From contig DASZZX010000010.1 of assembly GCA_036260415.1 (NCBI GenBank), positions 1 through 29,511 of the forward strand: a stretch of DNA of 29,511 bases, in the 5' to 3' direction. Position 1 is the stretch's first letter, and the number at the start of each line of letters is the position of its first letter. This stretch comes from DASZZX01 sp036260415 (lineage in GTDB: Bacteria; Actinomycetota; Nitriliruptoria; Nitriliruptorales; JAHWKO01). Below the pieces are notes generated by a model. It was given only the letters and a program-made list of their open reading frames with translations. It ran no database searches and was not told where the DNA came from. The translations under genes and the position numbers were made by a program. Below are positions 19,072 to 26,752 of this stretch, piece after piece.

Positions 19072-20493
19072 GTGAGCGCACCGCGCACGCTGGTCGAGAA
19101 GATCTGGGATGACCACGTCGTCCGCCGCGGCGACCAGGAACCCGATCTTCTCTACGTGGACCTGCACCTCGTCCACGAGGTGACGAGCCCCCAGGCGTTC
19201 GACCGCCTGCGGGCCGCGGGCCGCAGCGTGCGCCGCCCCGACCTGACCCTGGCGACGATGGACCACAACGTGCCAACCGACCCGCAGGTGGTGCGCGGCA
19301 GGCTGCCGGTCGCCGACGACATGTCGCGGGCGCAGATGGACGCGCTGGCGCACAACTGTGCCCGGTTCGGCATCCCCCTGTTCCCGATGGGATCTCGCAA
19401 CCAGGGGATCGTGCACGTCATCGGTCCGGAACTGGGAGTGACCCAGCCGGGCATGGTCATCGTGTGCGGCGACTCGCACACCGCCACGCACGGCGCGTTC
19501 GGGGCGCTGGCGTTCGGGATCGGCACTAGCGAGGTGGAGCACGTCCTCGCGACCCAGACGCTGCCGCAGACCCGGCCGGACACGATGGCGGTCGAGGTGG
19601 TGGGCCACCGCCCCGACGGGGTAACCGCCAAGGACGTGATCCTCGGCATCATCAACCGCATCGGCGTGGACGGCGGCATCGGCCACGTCATCGAGTTCCG
19701 CGGTGAGGTCGTCCGCGACCTGACGATGGAGGAGCGGATGACCGTGTGCAACATGTCGATCGAAGGGGGTGCCCGCGCCGGGCTGGTCGCACCCGACGAG
19801 ACCACGTTCGCGTGGCTCAAGGACCGGCCGCACGCGCCGGCGGGCGCGGCATGGGACGCCGCCGTCGAGCACTGGCGCACGCTGACGAGCGACGACGTCG
19901 CCACCTTCGACCGGACGGTCACGATCGACGCCGCCCGGCTCGAGCCGTTCGTGACCTGGGGGACCACCCCGGCGCAATCGGTGCCCGTCAGCGGACGGGT
20001 ACCGCGGCCCGAGGAGGCTCCCGACGAGGCGACCGCTCAGCAGTGGCGGCGTGCCCTGGCCTACATGGGCCTGGAGGGTGGCGAGGCCATCACCGACGTG
20101 CGCGTCGACCGGGTGTTCATCGGTTCCTGCACCAACGCGCGCCTGGCCGACCTGCGCGCCGCAGCGGGCATCGTCGCCGGCCGCACGGTGGCCGACGGGG
20201 TGAGGGGCATGGTCGTGCCCGGCTCCGGCCTGGTGAAGGAAGCCGCGGAGGCGGAGGGACTCGACCGCATCTTCGCCGACGCCGGGTTCGAGTGGCGCGA
20301 GCCCGGCTGCTCGATGTGCCTGGGCATGAACCCCGACGTCCTGGGAGCGGGGGAGCGGTGCGCCTCCACCTCCAACCGAAACTTCGAGGGTCGCCAGGGG
20401 GCCGGCGGGCGCACGCACCTGGTGTCACCGCAGATGGCGGCCGCAGCCGCGGTCGCGGGGCGCTTCGTGGACGTGCGCGAGGTGCTCGCGTGA
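19072..20493 (+). CDS. leuC: 3-isopropylmalate dehydratase large subunit LeuC
   Basis: The 473-aa large subunit of isopropylmalate isomerase, an aconitase-family [4Fe-4S] enzyme converting 2- to 3-isopropylmalate. Cluster ligands are C353 (IGSCTNARLADLR), C413 and C416 (GCSMCLGMNPD), with the same 60- and 3-residue spacings as E. coli LeuC. The N-terminus LVEKIWDDHVV and MDHNVPT are typical. GTG 19072 is preceded by a strong GGGGAGGAGG site. The stop overlaps the leuD start by 4 bases (GTGA), so the two subunits are translationally coupled. LeuCD-type isomerases also act on citramalate, which links this gene to cimA at the end of the window. Confidence 0.97.
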   Translation: MSAPRTLVEKIWDDHVVRRGDQEPDLLYVDLHLVHEVTSPQAFDRLRAAGRSVRRPDLTLATMDHNVPTDPQVVRGRLPVADDMSRAQMDALAHNCARFGIPLFPMGSRNQGIVHVIGPELGVTQPGMVIVCGDSHTATHGAFGALAFGIGTSEVEHVLATQTLPQTRPDTMAVEVVGHRPDGVTAKDVILGIINRIGVDGGIGHVIEFRGEVVRDLTMEERMTVCNMSIEGGARAGLVAPDETTFAWLKDRPHAPAGAAWDAAVEHWRTLTSDDVATFDRTVTIDAARLEPFVTWGTTPAQSVPVSGRVPRPEEAPDEATAQQWRRALAYMGLEGGEAITDVRVDRVFIGSCTNARLADLRAAAGIVAGRTVADGVRGMVVPGSGLVKEAAEAEGLDRIFADAGFEWREPGCSMCLGMNPDVLGAGERCASTSNRNFEGRQGAGGRTHLVSPQMAAAAAVAGRFVDVREVLA

Positions 20494-21095
20494 AGCGGGT
20501 CGAGCGGGTCGTCGGGACGGTCTGCCCGCTGGACCGGGCGGACGTGGACACCGACCAGATCATCCCCAAGCAGTTCCTCAAGCGCACCGAACGGACCGGG
20601 TTCGGCCCGTTCGCGTTCTACAACTGGCGCTACGACGCCGACGGCGCGCCGGTCGCGGACTTCCCCATGAACGGCTCCGAGCACCGGGACGCGTCGATCC
20701 TGTTGACGGGTCCGAACTTCGGCTGCGGCTCGTCGCGGGAGCACGCGGTGTGGGCGATCGAGGACGCCGGCTTCGCGGCGGTCGTGGCACCCAGCTTCGC
20801 CGACATCTTCCGCACGAACTGCACCAAGGTCGGCGTGCTGACGGTGGAGCTCCCCGCCGACGACCTGCGCCGTCTGTTCGACCTGGTGACCGAGGATCCC
20901 TCGACCGAGGTCACGATCGATCTGCCGTCGCAGACCCTCACCACCGACGGTCTCGAGGCCTCCTTCCAGGTCCAGCCCCACGTGAAGCACCGGCTGCTGC
21001 ACGGTCTGGACGACATCGACCTGACCCTGCAGCACCAGGACGCGATCAGCGCCTACGAGGCCCGCCGCCCCGGCTGGCTGCCGACCACCGCGTAG
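20490..21095 (+). CDS. leuD: 3-isopropylmalate dehydratase small subunit LeuD
   Basis: A 201-aa small subunit (swivel domain), the same length as E. coli LeuD. Hallmarks are VDTDQIIPKQFLKR near residue 20 and GPNFGCGSSREHAVWAI, which contributes substrate-binding residues. GTG 20490 shares four bases with the leuC stop, so no separate ribosome site is needed. It is the last gene of the leuA-leuC-leuD run; a hairpin-forming stretch follows at 21104-21149. Confidence 0.97.
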   Translation: MKRVERVVGTVCPLDRADVDTDQIIPKQFLKRTERTGFGPFAFYNWRYDADGAPVADFPMNGSEHRDASILLTGPNFGCGSSREHAVWAIEDAGFAAVVAPSFADIFRTNCTKVGVLTVELPADDLRRLFDLVTEDPSTEVTIDLPSQTLTTDGLEASFQVQPHVKHRLLHGLDDIDLTLQHQDAISAYEARRPGWLPTTA

Positions 21096-21103
21096 CTGTG
21101 CAT

Positions 21104-21149
21104 GGACAGGGACGGAGGTCCCGTCGGTCGGGGTCATCAGGCCCTGTCC
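21104..21149 (+). terminator. Hairpin after leuD, possible operon end
   Basis: GGACAGGG (21104-21111) is complementary to CCCTGTCC (21142-21149). Within the loop, GACGG (21111-21115) can pair with CCGTC (21121-21125) as a smaller competing stem. It starts 8 bases after the leuD stop. There is no U-run, but position and perfect 8-bp arms fit a terminator. Confidence 0.4.
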
Positions 21150-21199
21150 CCGCCACGCCGTGGTGGGCTTGCATCCGCGGCGACGTGGAGGGGACGCCG

Positions 21200-21499
21200 A
21201 TGGCATCCGAGCTGGATCTCTCTCACCTGATCGTGGTCGACGAGGCGGCGTACCGCCATCCCGCGGGGACCGGTGCGGGGACGTGGACGTGTCCCGTCTG
21301 CGCGACGGCGACACCGCTCACCCGCGCGTCGCTGGTACGGGTGCGCGACCGCGGCCTCACCGAAGGTACGGAGTACGCACTGCTGCTGTGCGCGACGTGC
21401 CGCCAGCAGTTGGGCCGCTCCCGCCGGATCCGACACCGCGCGATCGGCCTGCAGCGCCGACGCCGCCCACGCGGTCACGGTCGTGTCGGTGTCGGCTAG
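21200..21499 (+). CDS. Zinc-ribbon-like hypothetical protein
   Basis: A 99-aa protein of unknown function. ATG 21200 is preceded by GGAGGGGA (21187-21194). Two CxxC knuckles, C31-PV-C34 and C64-AT-C67, are 30 residues apart, the spacing of a zinc ribbon. The region between is LTRASLVRVRDRGLTEGTEY, and the C-terminus is strongly basic (RRIRHRAIGLQRRRRPRG), suggesting nucleic-acid or ribosome contact. It overlaps the start of the next ORF by about 17 bases. The first half has a clear non-basic fold, which argues against a spurious frame. Confidence 0.65.
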   Translation: MASELDLSHLIVVDEAAYRHPAGTGAGTWTCPVCATATPLTRASLVRVRDRGLTEGTEYALLLCATCRQQLGRSRRIRHRAIGLQRRRRPRGHGRVGVG

Positions 21500-22415
21500 C
21501 GCCGGTCCGGCGAGCGCCCCGCGCGTCGCCCCGGCCCAGGTGGTGGTGGGAACCACCGAGGGCCTGACGGTCGTCGGCAGCGGCCACGAGCTCGACGGCC
21601 GGGAGGTCAGCGGCCTCGCACCGGGTCCCCACGGCTGGTGGGCGGTGGTGGACGGGACGCTGTGGCACGGGGAGCCGGGGCAGGGCTGGGAGGAGGTCGC
21701 GGGTCTCGCCGACCAGCCGGTGCGGTGCGTCCTGGCAGCCGGCGGACAGGTGCTGGTGGGCACGGCCGGGGCGGGTCTGCACCGTCTGGAGGACGGGGGT
21801 CTGGCACCGGTGGTGGGGTTCGAGCAGGCCCCGACCCGGGAGCGGTGGCACACGCCGTGGGGGGGACCGCCCGACACCCGCTCGCTGGCGTCGGCCGACG
21901 GTGCCTGGTACGTCAACGTGCACGTCGGAGGCATCCTGCGCTCCCACGACGGTGGCGCGACCTGGCAGCCGACGATCGACCTGCACACCGACGTCCACCA
22001 GGTCGAGGTGAGCGACGGCGAGGTGCTGGCGGCGACGGGGGTGGAGGGTCTGGCCGTCAGCCGCGACCGCGGTGCGACCTGGACCACGCACACGCACGGT
22101 CTGCACGCCTCCTACGCGCGCGCGGTGGCGACCGCCGACGGGACCGTGCTGCTCAGCGCGTCGACCGGCCCGGGCGGAGGGCGGGGCGCGCTGTACCGCC
22201 GTCCGCTCGCCGGCGACGAGCCGTTCGTGCGGTGCGACGCGGGACCGGGGTGGTTCAGCGGCAACATCGACACGCACTGCCTGGCGGCCACGCACGCCAC
22301 GGTGGCGTTCGGCACCGCCACCGGCGACGTGTTCGTCTCGGAGGACGGCGGCGTGCGCTGGCAGCCTGCGGCGGCCGGCCTCGCCCGCGTCCGCTGCGTG
22401 GCCGTGACCGTCTGA
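21483..22415 (+). CDS. Asp-box (BNR) repeat beta-propeller protein
   Basis: About 310 aa if started at GTG 21483; GTG 21489 and one near 21540 are alternatives, and none has a clear ribosome site, so coupling to the upstream gene is likely. Three Asp-box repeats are visible: SHDGGATW (154-161), SRDRGATW (193-200) and SEDGGVRW (286-293), typical of sialidase-like or Ycf48-like propellers. Several VVVGTTEG/VLVGTAGAG/VAFGTATGDV strands fit propeller blades. There is no signal peptide or membrane segment, so it appears cytoplasmic, which is unusual for this repeat type. No catalytic residues of sialidases can be recognised; it may be a scaffold or an assembly factor. The function is unknown. Confidence 0.75.
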   Translation: MSVSASAGPASAPRVAPAQVVVGTTEGLTVVGSGHELDGREVSGLAPGPHGWWAVVDGTLWHGEPGQGWEEVAGLADQPVRCVLAAGGQVLVGTAGAGLHRLEDGGLAPVVGFEQAPTRERWHTPWGGPPDTRSLASADGAWYVNVHVGGILRSHDGGATWQPTIDLHTDVHQVEVSDGEVLAATGVEGLAVSRDRGATWTTHTHGLHASYARAVATADGTVLLSASTGPGGGRGALYRRPLAGDEPFVRCDAGPGWFSGNIDTHCLAATHATVAFGTATGDVFVSEDGGVRWQPAAAGLARVRCVAVTV

Positions 22416-22456
22416 GGGTTCGCCGGAGGGCGTCGCGGCGGCCGAAGGACCGCCAG

Positions 22457-22462
22457 TACGCT
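22457..22462 (+). promoter_or_regulatory. Candidate -10 element of murI
   Basis: TACGCT fits TAnnnT and lies 37 bases before the murI GTG in an otherwise very GC-rich gap. No convincing -35 is visible 16-18 bases upstream. Confidence 0.3.
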
Positions 22463-22493
22463 CGCCCGTCGCAGCGCGTGGGGTGGAGGGCAG

Positions 22494-23354
22494 GTGGACG
22501 ACCGTCCGATCGGGGTCTTCGACAGCGGCCTCGGGGGGCTCACGATCGTCCGCGCCTTGGCTGACCTCCTGCCGGACGAGCACCTGGTCTACTTCGGCGA
22601 CACCGGACGGTTCCCGTACGGGTCGAAGAGCCCCCAGCAGCTGCGCCGGTTCTCCGGCGAGATCGTGGACCTGCTGCTGGCGCACGACGTCAAGATGGTG
22701 GTGGTGGCGTGCAACAGCGCCGCGTCAGCCGCGCTCGACCACCTGCGCGACCGCTACGAGCGGCCGATCGTCGGGGTGGTCGAACCCGGCGTCCGCGCCG
22801 CTCTGGACGTGACCGACGGGAAGGTCGGGGTGATCGGGACCGAGGCGACCATCGCCTCGGGCGCCTACGAGCGTGCCTTCGCCGAGCTGCGCGCCGACGT
22901 CGAGCTGGTCCCGGTCGCCTGTCCCGGCTTCGTGGAGCTGGTCGAGTCGGGTGACGTCGGGTCCACCGACGCCTACGGGGTCGTGGCGCCACGCCTCGCG
23001 CCGCTGCGCGTCGCCGGCGTGGACACGCTGATCCTGGGCTGCACGCACTACCCGCACCTGGCGCGCGTGATCGGCGACGTCATGGGACGCGACGTCGTGT
23101 TGGTGTCCAGCGCCGAAGAGACCGCGTTCGAGATCCGGGCGCTGCTGGGACGCACCGGGACGGGCCGCCGCCCCGGTGGCGACCCGGCTCGGCGCCTGTT
23201 CCTCACGAGCGGGGACGAGGCCACGTTCCGGGCGCTGGGTGACCGCTTCCTGGGGCCGGCGATGGGCCTGGTGCACGGCTGGCGGTGGCCTCCGATCGTG
23301 CACGCCGACCTGCCGGCAGAGGGTGCGTCCGACGCGGCCCGCCGGGCCGGTTGA
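22494..23354 (+). CDS. murI: Glutamate racemase MurI
   Basis: A 286-aa glutamate racemase that makes D-glutamate for peptidoglycan. D10 lies in GVFDSGLGGLTIVR. The two catalytic cysteines are C73 (VVACNSAAS) and C183 (LGCTHYPHL), almost the positions in M. tuberculosis MurI. VYFGDTGRFPYG and VIGTEATI are also conserved. GTG 22494 follows GGAGGGCAG closely. The C-terminal tail from about residue 255 is Ala/Asp-rich and a little longer than in short MurI. The HAD gene begins 6 bases after its stop and is likely co-transcribed. Confidence 0.96.
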   Translation: MDDRPIGVFDSGLGGLTIVRALADLLPDEHLVYFGDTGRFPYGSKSPQQLRRFSGEIVDLLLAHDVKMVVVACNSAASAALDHLRDRYERPIVGVVEPGVRAALDVTDGKVGVIGTEATIASGAYERAFAELRADVELVPVACPGFVELVESGDVGSTDAYGVVAPRLAPLRVAGVDTLILGCTHYPHLARVIGDVMGRDVVLVSSAEETAFEIRALLGRTGTGRRPGGDPARRLFLTSGDEATFRALGDRFLGPAMGLVHGWRWPPIVHADLPAEGASDAARRAG

Positions 23355-23360
23355 CGGACC

Positions 23361-23939
23361 GTGGCGGTCCAGGTCGTCGCTCTCGACCTCATGGACACCG
23401 TGGTCCACGACCCGTTCCGCGAAGCCCTCGAGGCAGCCACCGGCCGCCCGGCGGACGAGGCGCTGCGTCACCGTGAGCCCCGGTCGTGGTCACGGTTCGA
23501 GCGCGCCGAGCTCACCGAGCAGGAGTTCTTCACCACCTTCCAGCACGTCGACTTCGACGTTGCCGCGTTTCACGCCGCCCGTCGTGACGGCTACCGGTGG
23601 ATGTCCGGCATGCCGGCACTTCTGGACGACCTCGGCGGCCGAGCCGTCCGAGCGGTCGCGTCCAACTACCCGGTCTGGATCGAGGAGCTCGCCCAGGGCC
23701 TGCTGCGCGGACGCTTCGAACACGTGGTCGCTTCCCACCACCTGGGTGTGCGCAAACCGGAGCGCGCGTTCTACGAACGGTTCTGCGACCGTATCGGCGC
23801 CGACGCCGGCGGCGTCATCTTCATCGACGACCGCGAGGCGAACGTCGAGGGAGCGCTCGCCGCCGGCCTGCGCGCCCACCTGTTCACCGACGCCGGCGAC
23901 GTGCGGGCACGTCTACGCCAGGAGGGGATGGACGTGTAG
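23361..23939 (+). CDS. HAD-superfamily hydrolase with atypical motif I
   Basis: A 192-aa HAD subfamily IA protein of the small YihX-like kind. The nucleophile is D9 in VVALDLMDTVV, but the usual second Asp at +2 is Met11, so the standard DxDx(T/V) is altered. Motif II is ASNYP, motif III Lys is K132 (VRKPERAFYERF) and motif IV is D156-D157 (VIFIDDREANVEGA). An alpha-helical cap occupies about residues 18-85. YihX-type glucose-1-phosphatases also lack a +2 Asp, so phosphatase activity is not excluded. The substrate is unknown. GTG 23361 lies 6 bases after murI with no strong ribosome site, suggesting translational coupling. Confidence 0.85.
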   Translation: MAVQVVALDLMDTVVHDPFREALEAATGRPADEALRHREPRSWSRFERAELTEQEFFTTFQHVDFDVAAFHAARRDGYRWMSGMPALLDDLGGRAVRAVASNYPVWIEELAQGLLRGRFEHVVASHHLGVRKPERAFYERFCDRIGADAGGVIFIDDREANVEGALAAGLRAHLFTDAGDVRARLRQEGMDV

Positions 23940-23962
23940 ACGGTCAGGCCCGCGCCGGACGC

Positions 23963-23968
23963 TAGGGT
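23963..23968 (+). promoter_or_regulatory. Candidate -10 element of the Cys-rich gene
   Basis: TAGGGT, a common actinobacterial -10 form, lies 37 bases before ATG 24000 in the short gap after the HAD gene. No clear -35 is visible. Confidence 0.33.
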
Positions 23969-23999
23969 GTGGCGGAGCCGCCACGGAGGGCGGTCGAGT

Positions 24000-24413
24000 A
24001 TGGGGGGCAACGACAGCCACAGCAGGCCGTTCGACCGGCAGGTGCTCCTGCGCGCCTTGCGCGCGCACCACCCGTGGCTGGACCGCGACGAGGTCGGGCC
24101 ACGCTCGGTCGAGGCCGGGGAGTGCGACCGGTGCGGCCACGAAGCGCGCATGGTCGAGAGCTGCGGTCCCGGGATCCACCACTACCTCGGCCGCCGCTGT
24201 GCCCGCAGTGTCGGCGTCGCCGCCTGGTGCCCAGGCCACCGGGACACCGCAGCCGGCCGGCTGGCGTGGCTGGCGGCGCTGCCACCGGAGGCCGACGACG
24301 TCGCCCGGTTGTGGTGGGTTGCGACCGGCGAGGTGCGGCTCGATCCTGCGCTGGTCGCGCGCTCGCCCGCGCTGGCGGAGGTGGTCGCCGGCGTCCTGGG
24401 CGAGCGGCGGTGA
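24000..24413 (+). CDS. Cys-rich hypothetical protein
   Basis: A 137-aa protein that I do not recognise. ATG 24000 is chosen because CGGAGGG lies 9-15 bases upstream; an in-frame GTG at 23967 overlaps the candidate -10. The N-terminal 40 residues are helical and charged (FDRQVLLRALRAHHPWL). A metal-site-like cluster follows: C42-x2-C45, C55, C67 and C77-x2-H80, with HH at 60-61. The C-terminal half is helical and rich in Ala/Leu/Val. It sits between the HAD gene and leuB without an obvious functional tie to either. The cysteine spacing suggests one or two bound zinc ions, which is inference. Confidence 0.6.
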   Translation: MGGNDSHSRPFDRQVLLRALRAHHPWLDRDEVGPRSVEAGECDRCGHEARMVESCGPGIHHYLGRRCARSVGVAAWCPGHRDTAAGRLAWLAALPPEADDVARLWWVATGEVRLDPALVARSPALAEVVAGVLGERR

Positions 24414-24423
24414 CGGCGCGCGA

Positions 24424-24457
24424 CGGCTGCCGGTGACCGGCGGCTGCCGGTGACCGG
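24424..24457 (+). repeat. 17-bp tandem duplication upstream of leuB
   Basis: The 17-mer CGGCTGCCGGTGACCGG occurs twice back to back (24424-24440 and 24441-24457). Each copy contains the near-palindrome CCGGTGACCGG. It lies 44-77 bases before the leuB start and just upstream of a possible -10, TACCAT (24466-24471), where an operator could sit. Confidence 0.7.
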
Positions 24458-24465
24458 CGGCGACC

Positions 24466-24471
24466 TACCAT
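24466..24471 (+). promoter_or_regulatory. Candidate -10 element of leuB
   Basis: TACCAT fits TAnnnT and lies 35 bases before the leuB GTG, directly after the 17-bp tandem repeat. No -35 consensus is seen; the repeat occupies that position, which would suit an activator-dependent promoter. Confidence 0.33.
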
Positions 24472-24500
24472 GGCCGCGCCATGCGAGGGAGGCGCCGGTC

Positions 24501-25547
24501 GTGACCTACCGCGTCGCCGTGCTGGGCGGCGACGGCATCGGCCCGGAGGTGATCGCCGAGGGTCTGAAGGTGCTCGACGTCGTGGAGCGCCGCGAGGGCT
24601 TCACCACTGAGCGGGAGGAGTTCGACCTCGGCGGGCGCCGCTATCTGCGCAGCGGCGAGGTGCTGGGCGACGCCACGCTTGAACGCCTGCGGGGTTTCGA
24701 CGCGATCTACCTCGGCGCGGTCGGCACGCCGGAGGTCACCACCGGGGTGCTCGAACGCGGCCTCCTGCTGCGGCTGCGCGCCGCGTTCGACCTGTACGTC
24801 AACCTCCGACCGGTCAAGCTGTACCCCGGCGTCGTGTCCCCCGTCGCGGGCCTCGCCCCCGACCGCTGCGACCTCGTGTTCGTCCGCGAGAACACCGAAG
24901 GGGTGTACGCCGGTGCCGGCGGCTCGCTGTACACCGGCACCCCGGCGGAGGTCGCCACCCAGGAGTCGCTCAACACCCGCCTCGGCGTGGAGCGGCTCGT
25001 GCGCTACGGCTTCGAGCTGGCCAGCCGCCGCCGGGGACGGCTCACCCTGTGCCACAAGACCAACGTGCTGGTGCACGCCGGCGACCTCTGGTCGCGCACC
25101 GTCCGGGAGGTCGCCGGCGAGTTCCCGGATGTGGAGCACGACTACGTCCACGTCGACGCCATGTGCCTGTACCTCGTGACACAGCCGGAGCGCTTCGACG
25201 TGGTGGTGACCGACAACCTGTTCGGCGACATCCTCACCGACCTCGGAGCGGCGGTTCAGGGGGGGATGGGGAAGGCTGCCTCGGCCAACCTCGACCCCTC
25301 CCGGCGCGCCCCGTCGCTCTTCGAGCCGGTGCACGGCTCCGCGCCCGACATCGCCGGGACGGGCCGAGCCGACCCTGTCGCAGCGGTGCTGAGCCTGGCG
25401 CTGCTGCTGGACTTCCTCGGTGAGCACCAGGCGGCGCAGCGGGTGGAGGGCGCGGTCTCCGGCTGGCTCGCGTTGGCGGCGCGACGCACGTCGACGAGCT
25501 CGACCTCCGAGGTGGGAGACCGGCTCGCCGAGCTGGTCGCGCAGTAA
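24501..25547 (+). CDS. leuB: 3-isopropylmalate dehydrogenase LeuB
   Basis: A 348-aa NAD-dependent decarboxylating dehydrogenase that oxidises 3-isopropylmalate to the 2-oxoisocaproate precursor; the same enzyme type can act on 3-methylmalate in the citramalate route. GTG 24501 follows GAGGGAGG (24485-24492) and starts the family N-terminus VAVLGGDGIGPEV. FVRENTEGVYAGAGG carries the substrate-binding Arg. Metal-binding aspartates are D219 (HVDAM), D243 and D247 (DNLFGDILTD), with the 24- and 4-residue spacings of E. coli LeuB. EPVHGSAPDIAG binds NAD. The gene is separated from leuACD by about 3.4 kb and is followed by ilvE. The family also contains isocitrate and tartrate dehydrogenases, but neighbours and motifs favour LeuB. 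Confidence 0.93.
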   Translation: MTYRVAVLGGDGIGPEVIAEGLKVLDVVERREGFTTEREEFDLGGRRYLRSGEVLGDATLERLRGFDAIYLGAVGTPEVTTGVLERGLLLRLRAAFDLYVNLRPVKLYPGVVSPVAGLAPDRCDLVFVRENTEGVYAGAGGSLYTGTPAEVATQESLNTRLGVERLVRYGFELASRRRGRLTLCHKTNVLVHAGDLWSRTVREVAGEFPDVEHDYVHVDAMCLYLVTQPERFDVVVTDNLFGDILTDLGAAVQGGMGKAASANLDPSRRAPSLFEPVHGSAPDIAGTGRADPVAAVLSLALLLDFLGEHQAAQRVEGAVSGWLALAARRTSTSSTSEVGDRLAELVAQ

Positions 25548-25550
25548 GGT
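25545..25550 (+). promoter_or_regulatory. Candidate -10 element of ilvE
   Basis: TAAGGT, a frequent actinobacterial -10 form, includes the leuB stop codon and lies 41 bases before the ilvE ATG. No clear -35 is visible. A short stem (CGGGC 25557-25561 with GCCCG 25567-25571) follows. Confidence 0.33.
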
Positions 25551-25585
25551 GCCGACCGGGCGGACGGCCCGTCGAAGGAGCGAGC

Positions 25586-26512
25586 ATGCCGATCGCGAAG
25601 TCGGACACCATCTGGATGGACGGCGAGTTCGTCGACTGGGATCACGCCACCGTCCACTACCTCACGCCCACGCTGCACTACGGATACGGGGTGTTCGAAG
25701 GCATCCGCGCCTACGCCACCGACCGCGGCCCGGCCGTGTTCCAGCTCGAGGCCCACGTCCACCGCATGTTCCAGTCGGCCCGCATCTACCCCCCTCTGGA
25801 CGACATCCCCTGGTCGGAGGCGGAGGTGTGCGAGGCGATCAAGGAGACGATCCGGCGCAACCGTCACGACGCGTGCTACATCCGCCCGTCCATCTTCCTC
25901 GGCTACGGGGAGATGGGGCTCAACCCCCTGCCGTCGACGCCCCGCCTGGCGATCGCGACCTGGGAGTGGGGCACCTACCTGGGTGACGAGGCGCTGGAGA
26001 AGGGTGTGCGCGTCATGACCAGCTCCTGGCGGCGCATCGGCAAGAACACCATCCCACCCGCCGCCAAGGCCAACGGCCAGTACATCAACAGCTCGCTCGC
26101 CAAGGTCGAGGCGATCCGCGCCGGGTACGACGAAGCCATCATGCTCACCGAGGACGGTTACCTGTCGGAAGGCACCGGCGAGAACATCTTCCTCGTGCGC
26201 GACGGCATGCTGCTGACGCCACCGCTGTGTGACGGACCGCTCGGTGGCATCACCCGTGCGACCGTGCTGACGCTGGCGTCCGACCTCGACATCCCGGTCC
26301 ACGAGACGCACCTGGTGCGCACCGACCTCTACCTGGCCGACGAGGCGTTCCTCACCGGCACCGCGGCGGAGGTCGCCCCGGTCCGCGAAGCGGACGGGCG
26401 GGTGATCGGCGTGCGCGGGCCGGTCACCACCCGGATCCAGTCGCTGTACATGGACGTGGTGCGCAGCCGGGTCGACAAGTACAAGGAGTGGCTCGCGTAC
26501 GTCCAAGAGTGA
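25586..26512 (+). CDS. ilvE: Branched-chain amino acid aminotransferase IlvE
   Basis: A 308-aa fold-type IV PLP aminotransferase that carries out the last step to leucine, isoleucine and valine with glutamate as donor. ATG 25586 has AAGGAG 5 bases upstream. The PLP lysine is K161 in IPPAAKANGQYINSSL, close to K159 of E. coli IlvE. YGVFEGIRAY near residue 35, GYLSEGTGENIFLV and FLTGTAAEVAPV are family blocks. It follows leuB by 38 bases in the same direction and is the common end point of the leucine branch and the citramalate-isoleucine branch encoded here. D-amino-acid transaminases share the fold, but the substrate-pocket blocks are IlvE-like. Confidence 0.95.
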   Translation: MPIAKSDTIWMDGEFVDWDHATVHYLTPTLHYGYGVFEGIRAYATDRGPAVFQLEAHVHRMFQSARIYPPLDDIPWSEAEVCEAIKETIRRNRHDACYIRPSIFLGYGEMGLNPLPSTPRLAIATWEWGTYLGDEALEKGVRVMTSSWRRIGKNTIPPAAKANGQYINSSLAKVEAIRAGYDEAIMLTEDGYLSEGTGENIFLVRDGMLLTPPLCDGPLGGITRATVLTLASDLDIPVHETHLVRTDLYLADEAFLTGTAAEVAPVREADGRVIGVRGPVTTRIQSLYMDVVRSRVDKYKEWLAYVQE

Positions 26513-26540
26513 GCGGCTGCGACCCGCAAAGATGGTGTGT

Positions 26541-26726
26541 CTAGGAGCGGGTGAGCGCGTCCTTCACCCGCTCCACGAACCGATCGAGCTTGGCCTTCAC
26601 GTCCGCACCGATCTGGTCAGCCCGGCCTTCGCGCTGCAGTTCGCGGTCGCCGCTCAACGACCCGGCCGCCTCTTTGGCGCGACCCTTGAGCTCCTCCGCC
26701 TTCTGGTCGACGTCCTTGTCAGCCAC
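26541..26726 (-). CDS. CsbD-family stress protein
   Basis: A 61-aa hydrophilic, highly charged helical protein. The start is GTG at 26726 on the minus strand, because GGAGG lies 4 bases before it; an in-frame ATG 24 bases further upstream has no ribosome site. Core pattern DQKAEELKGRAKEAAGSLSG, then GRADQIGADVKAKLDRFVERVKDAL, matches CsbD-like proteins, which in Bacillus and others are induced by general stress; their molecular function is not established. It is convergent with ilvE (28-base gap). A possible -10, TATCGT (26758-26753), lies 32 bases upstream of the start. Confidence 0.85.
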   Translation of the reverse strand: MADKDVDQKAEELKGRAKEAAGSLSGDRELQREGRADQIGADVKAKLDRFVERVKDALTRS

Positions 26727-26752
26727 ATCGCCTCCTCGGCAGTGTCGCACCG

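Noticed and set aside
16786..20418. A 1210-codon open frame on the minus strand
   Set aside because: It runs antisense to leuA and leuC, has Val/Arg/Gly-biased composition without any family motif, and arises from GC-rich third positions of the real genes.
24481..24504. A 7-codon ORF overlapping the leuB start, considered as a third leader peptide
   Set aside because: It encodes almost only Arg and Gly, has no Leu, Ile or Val codons, and its AUG lies within the spacing needed for the leuB ribosome site.
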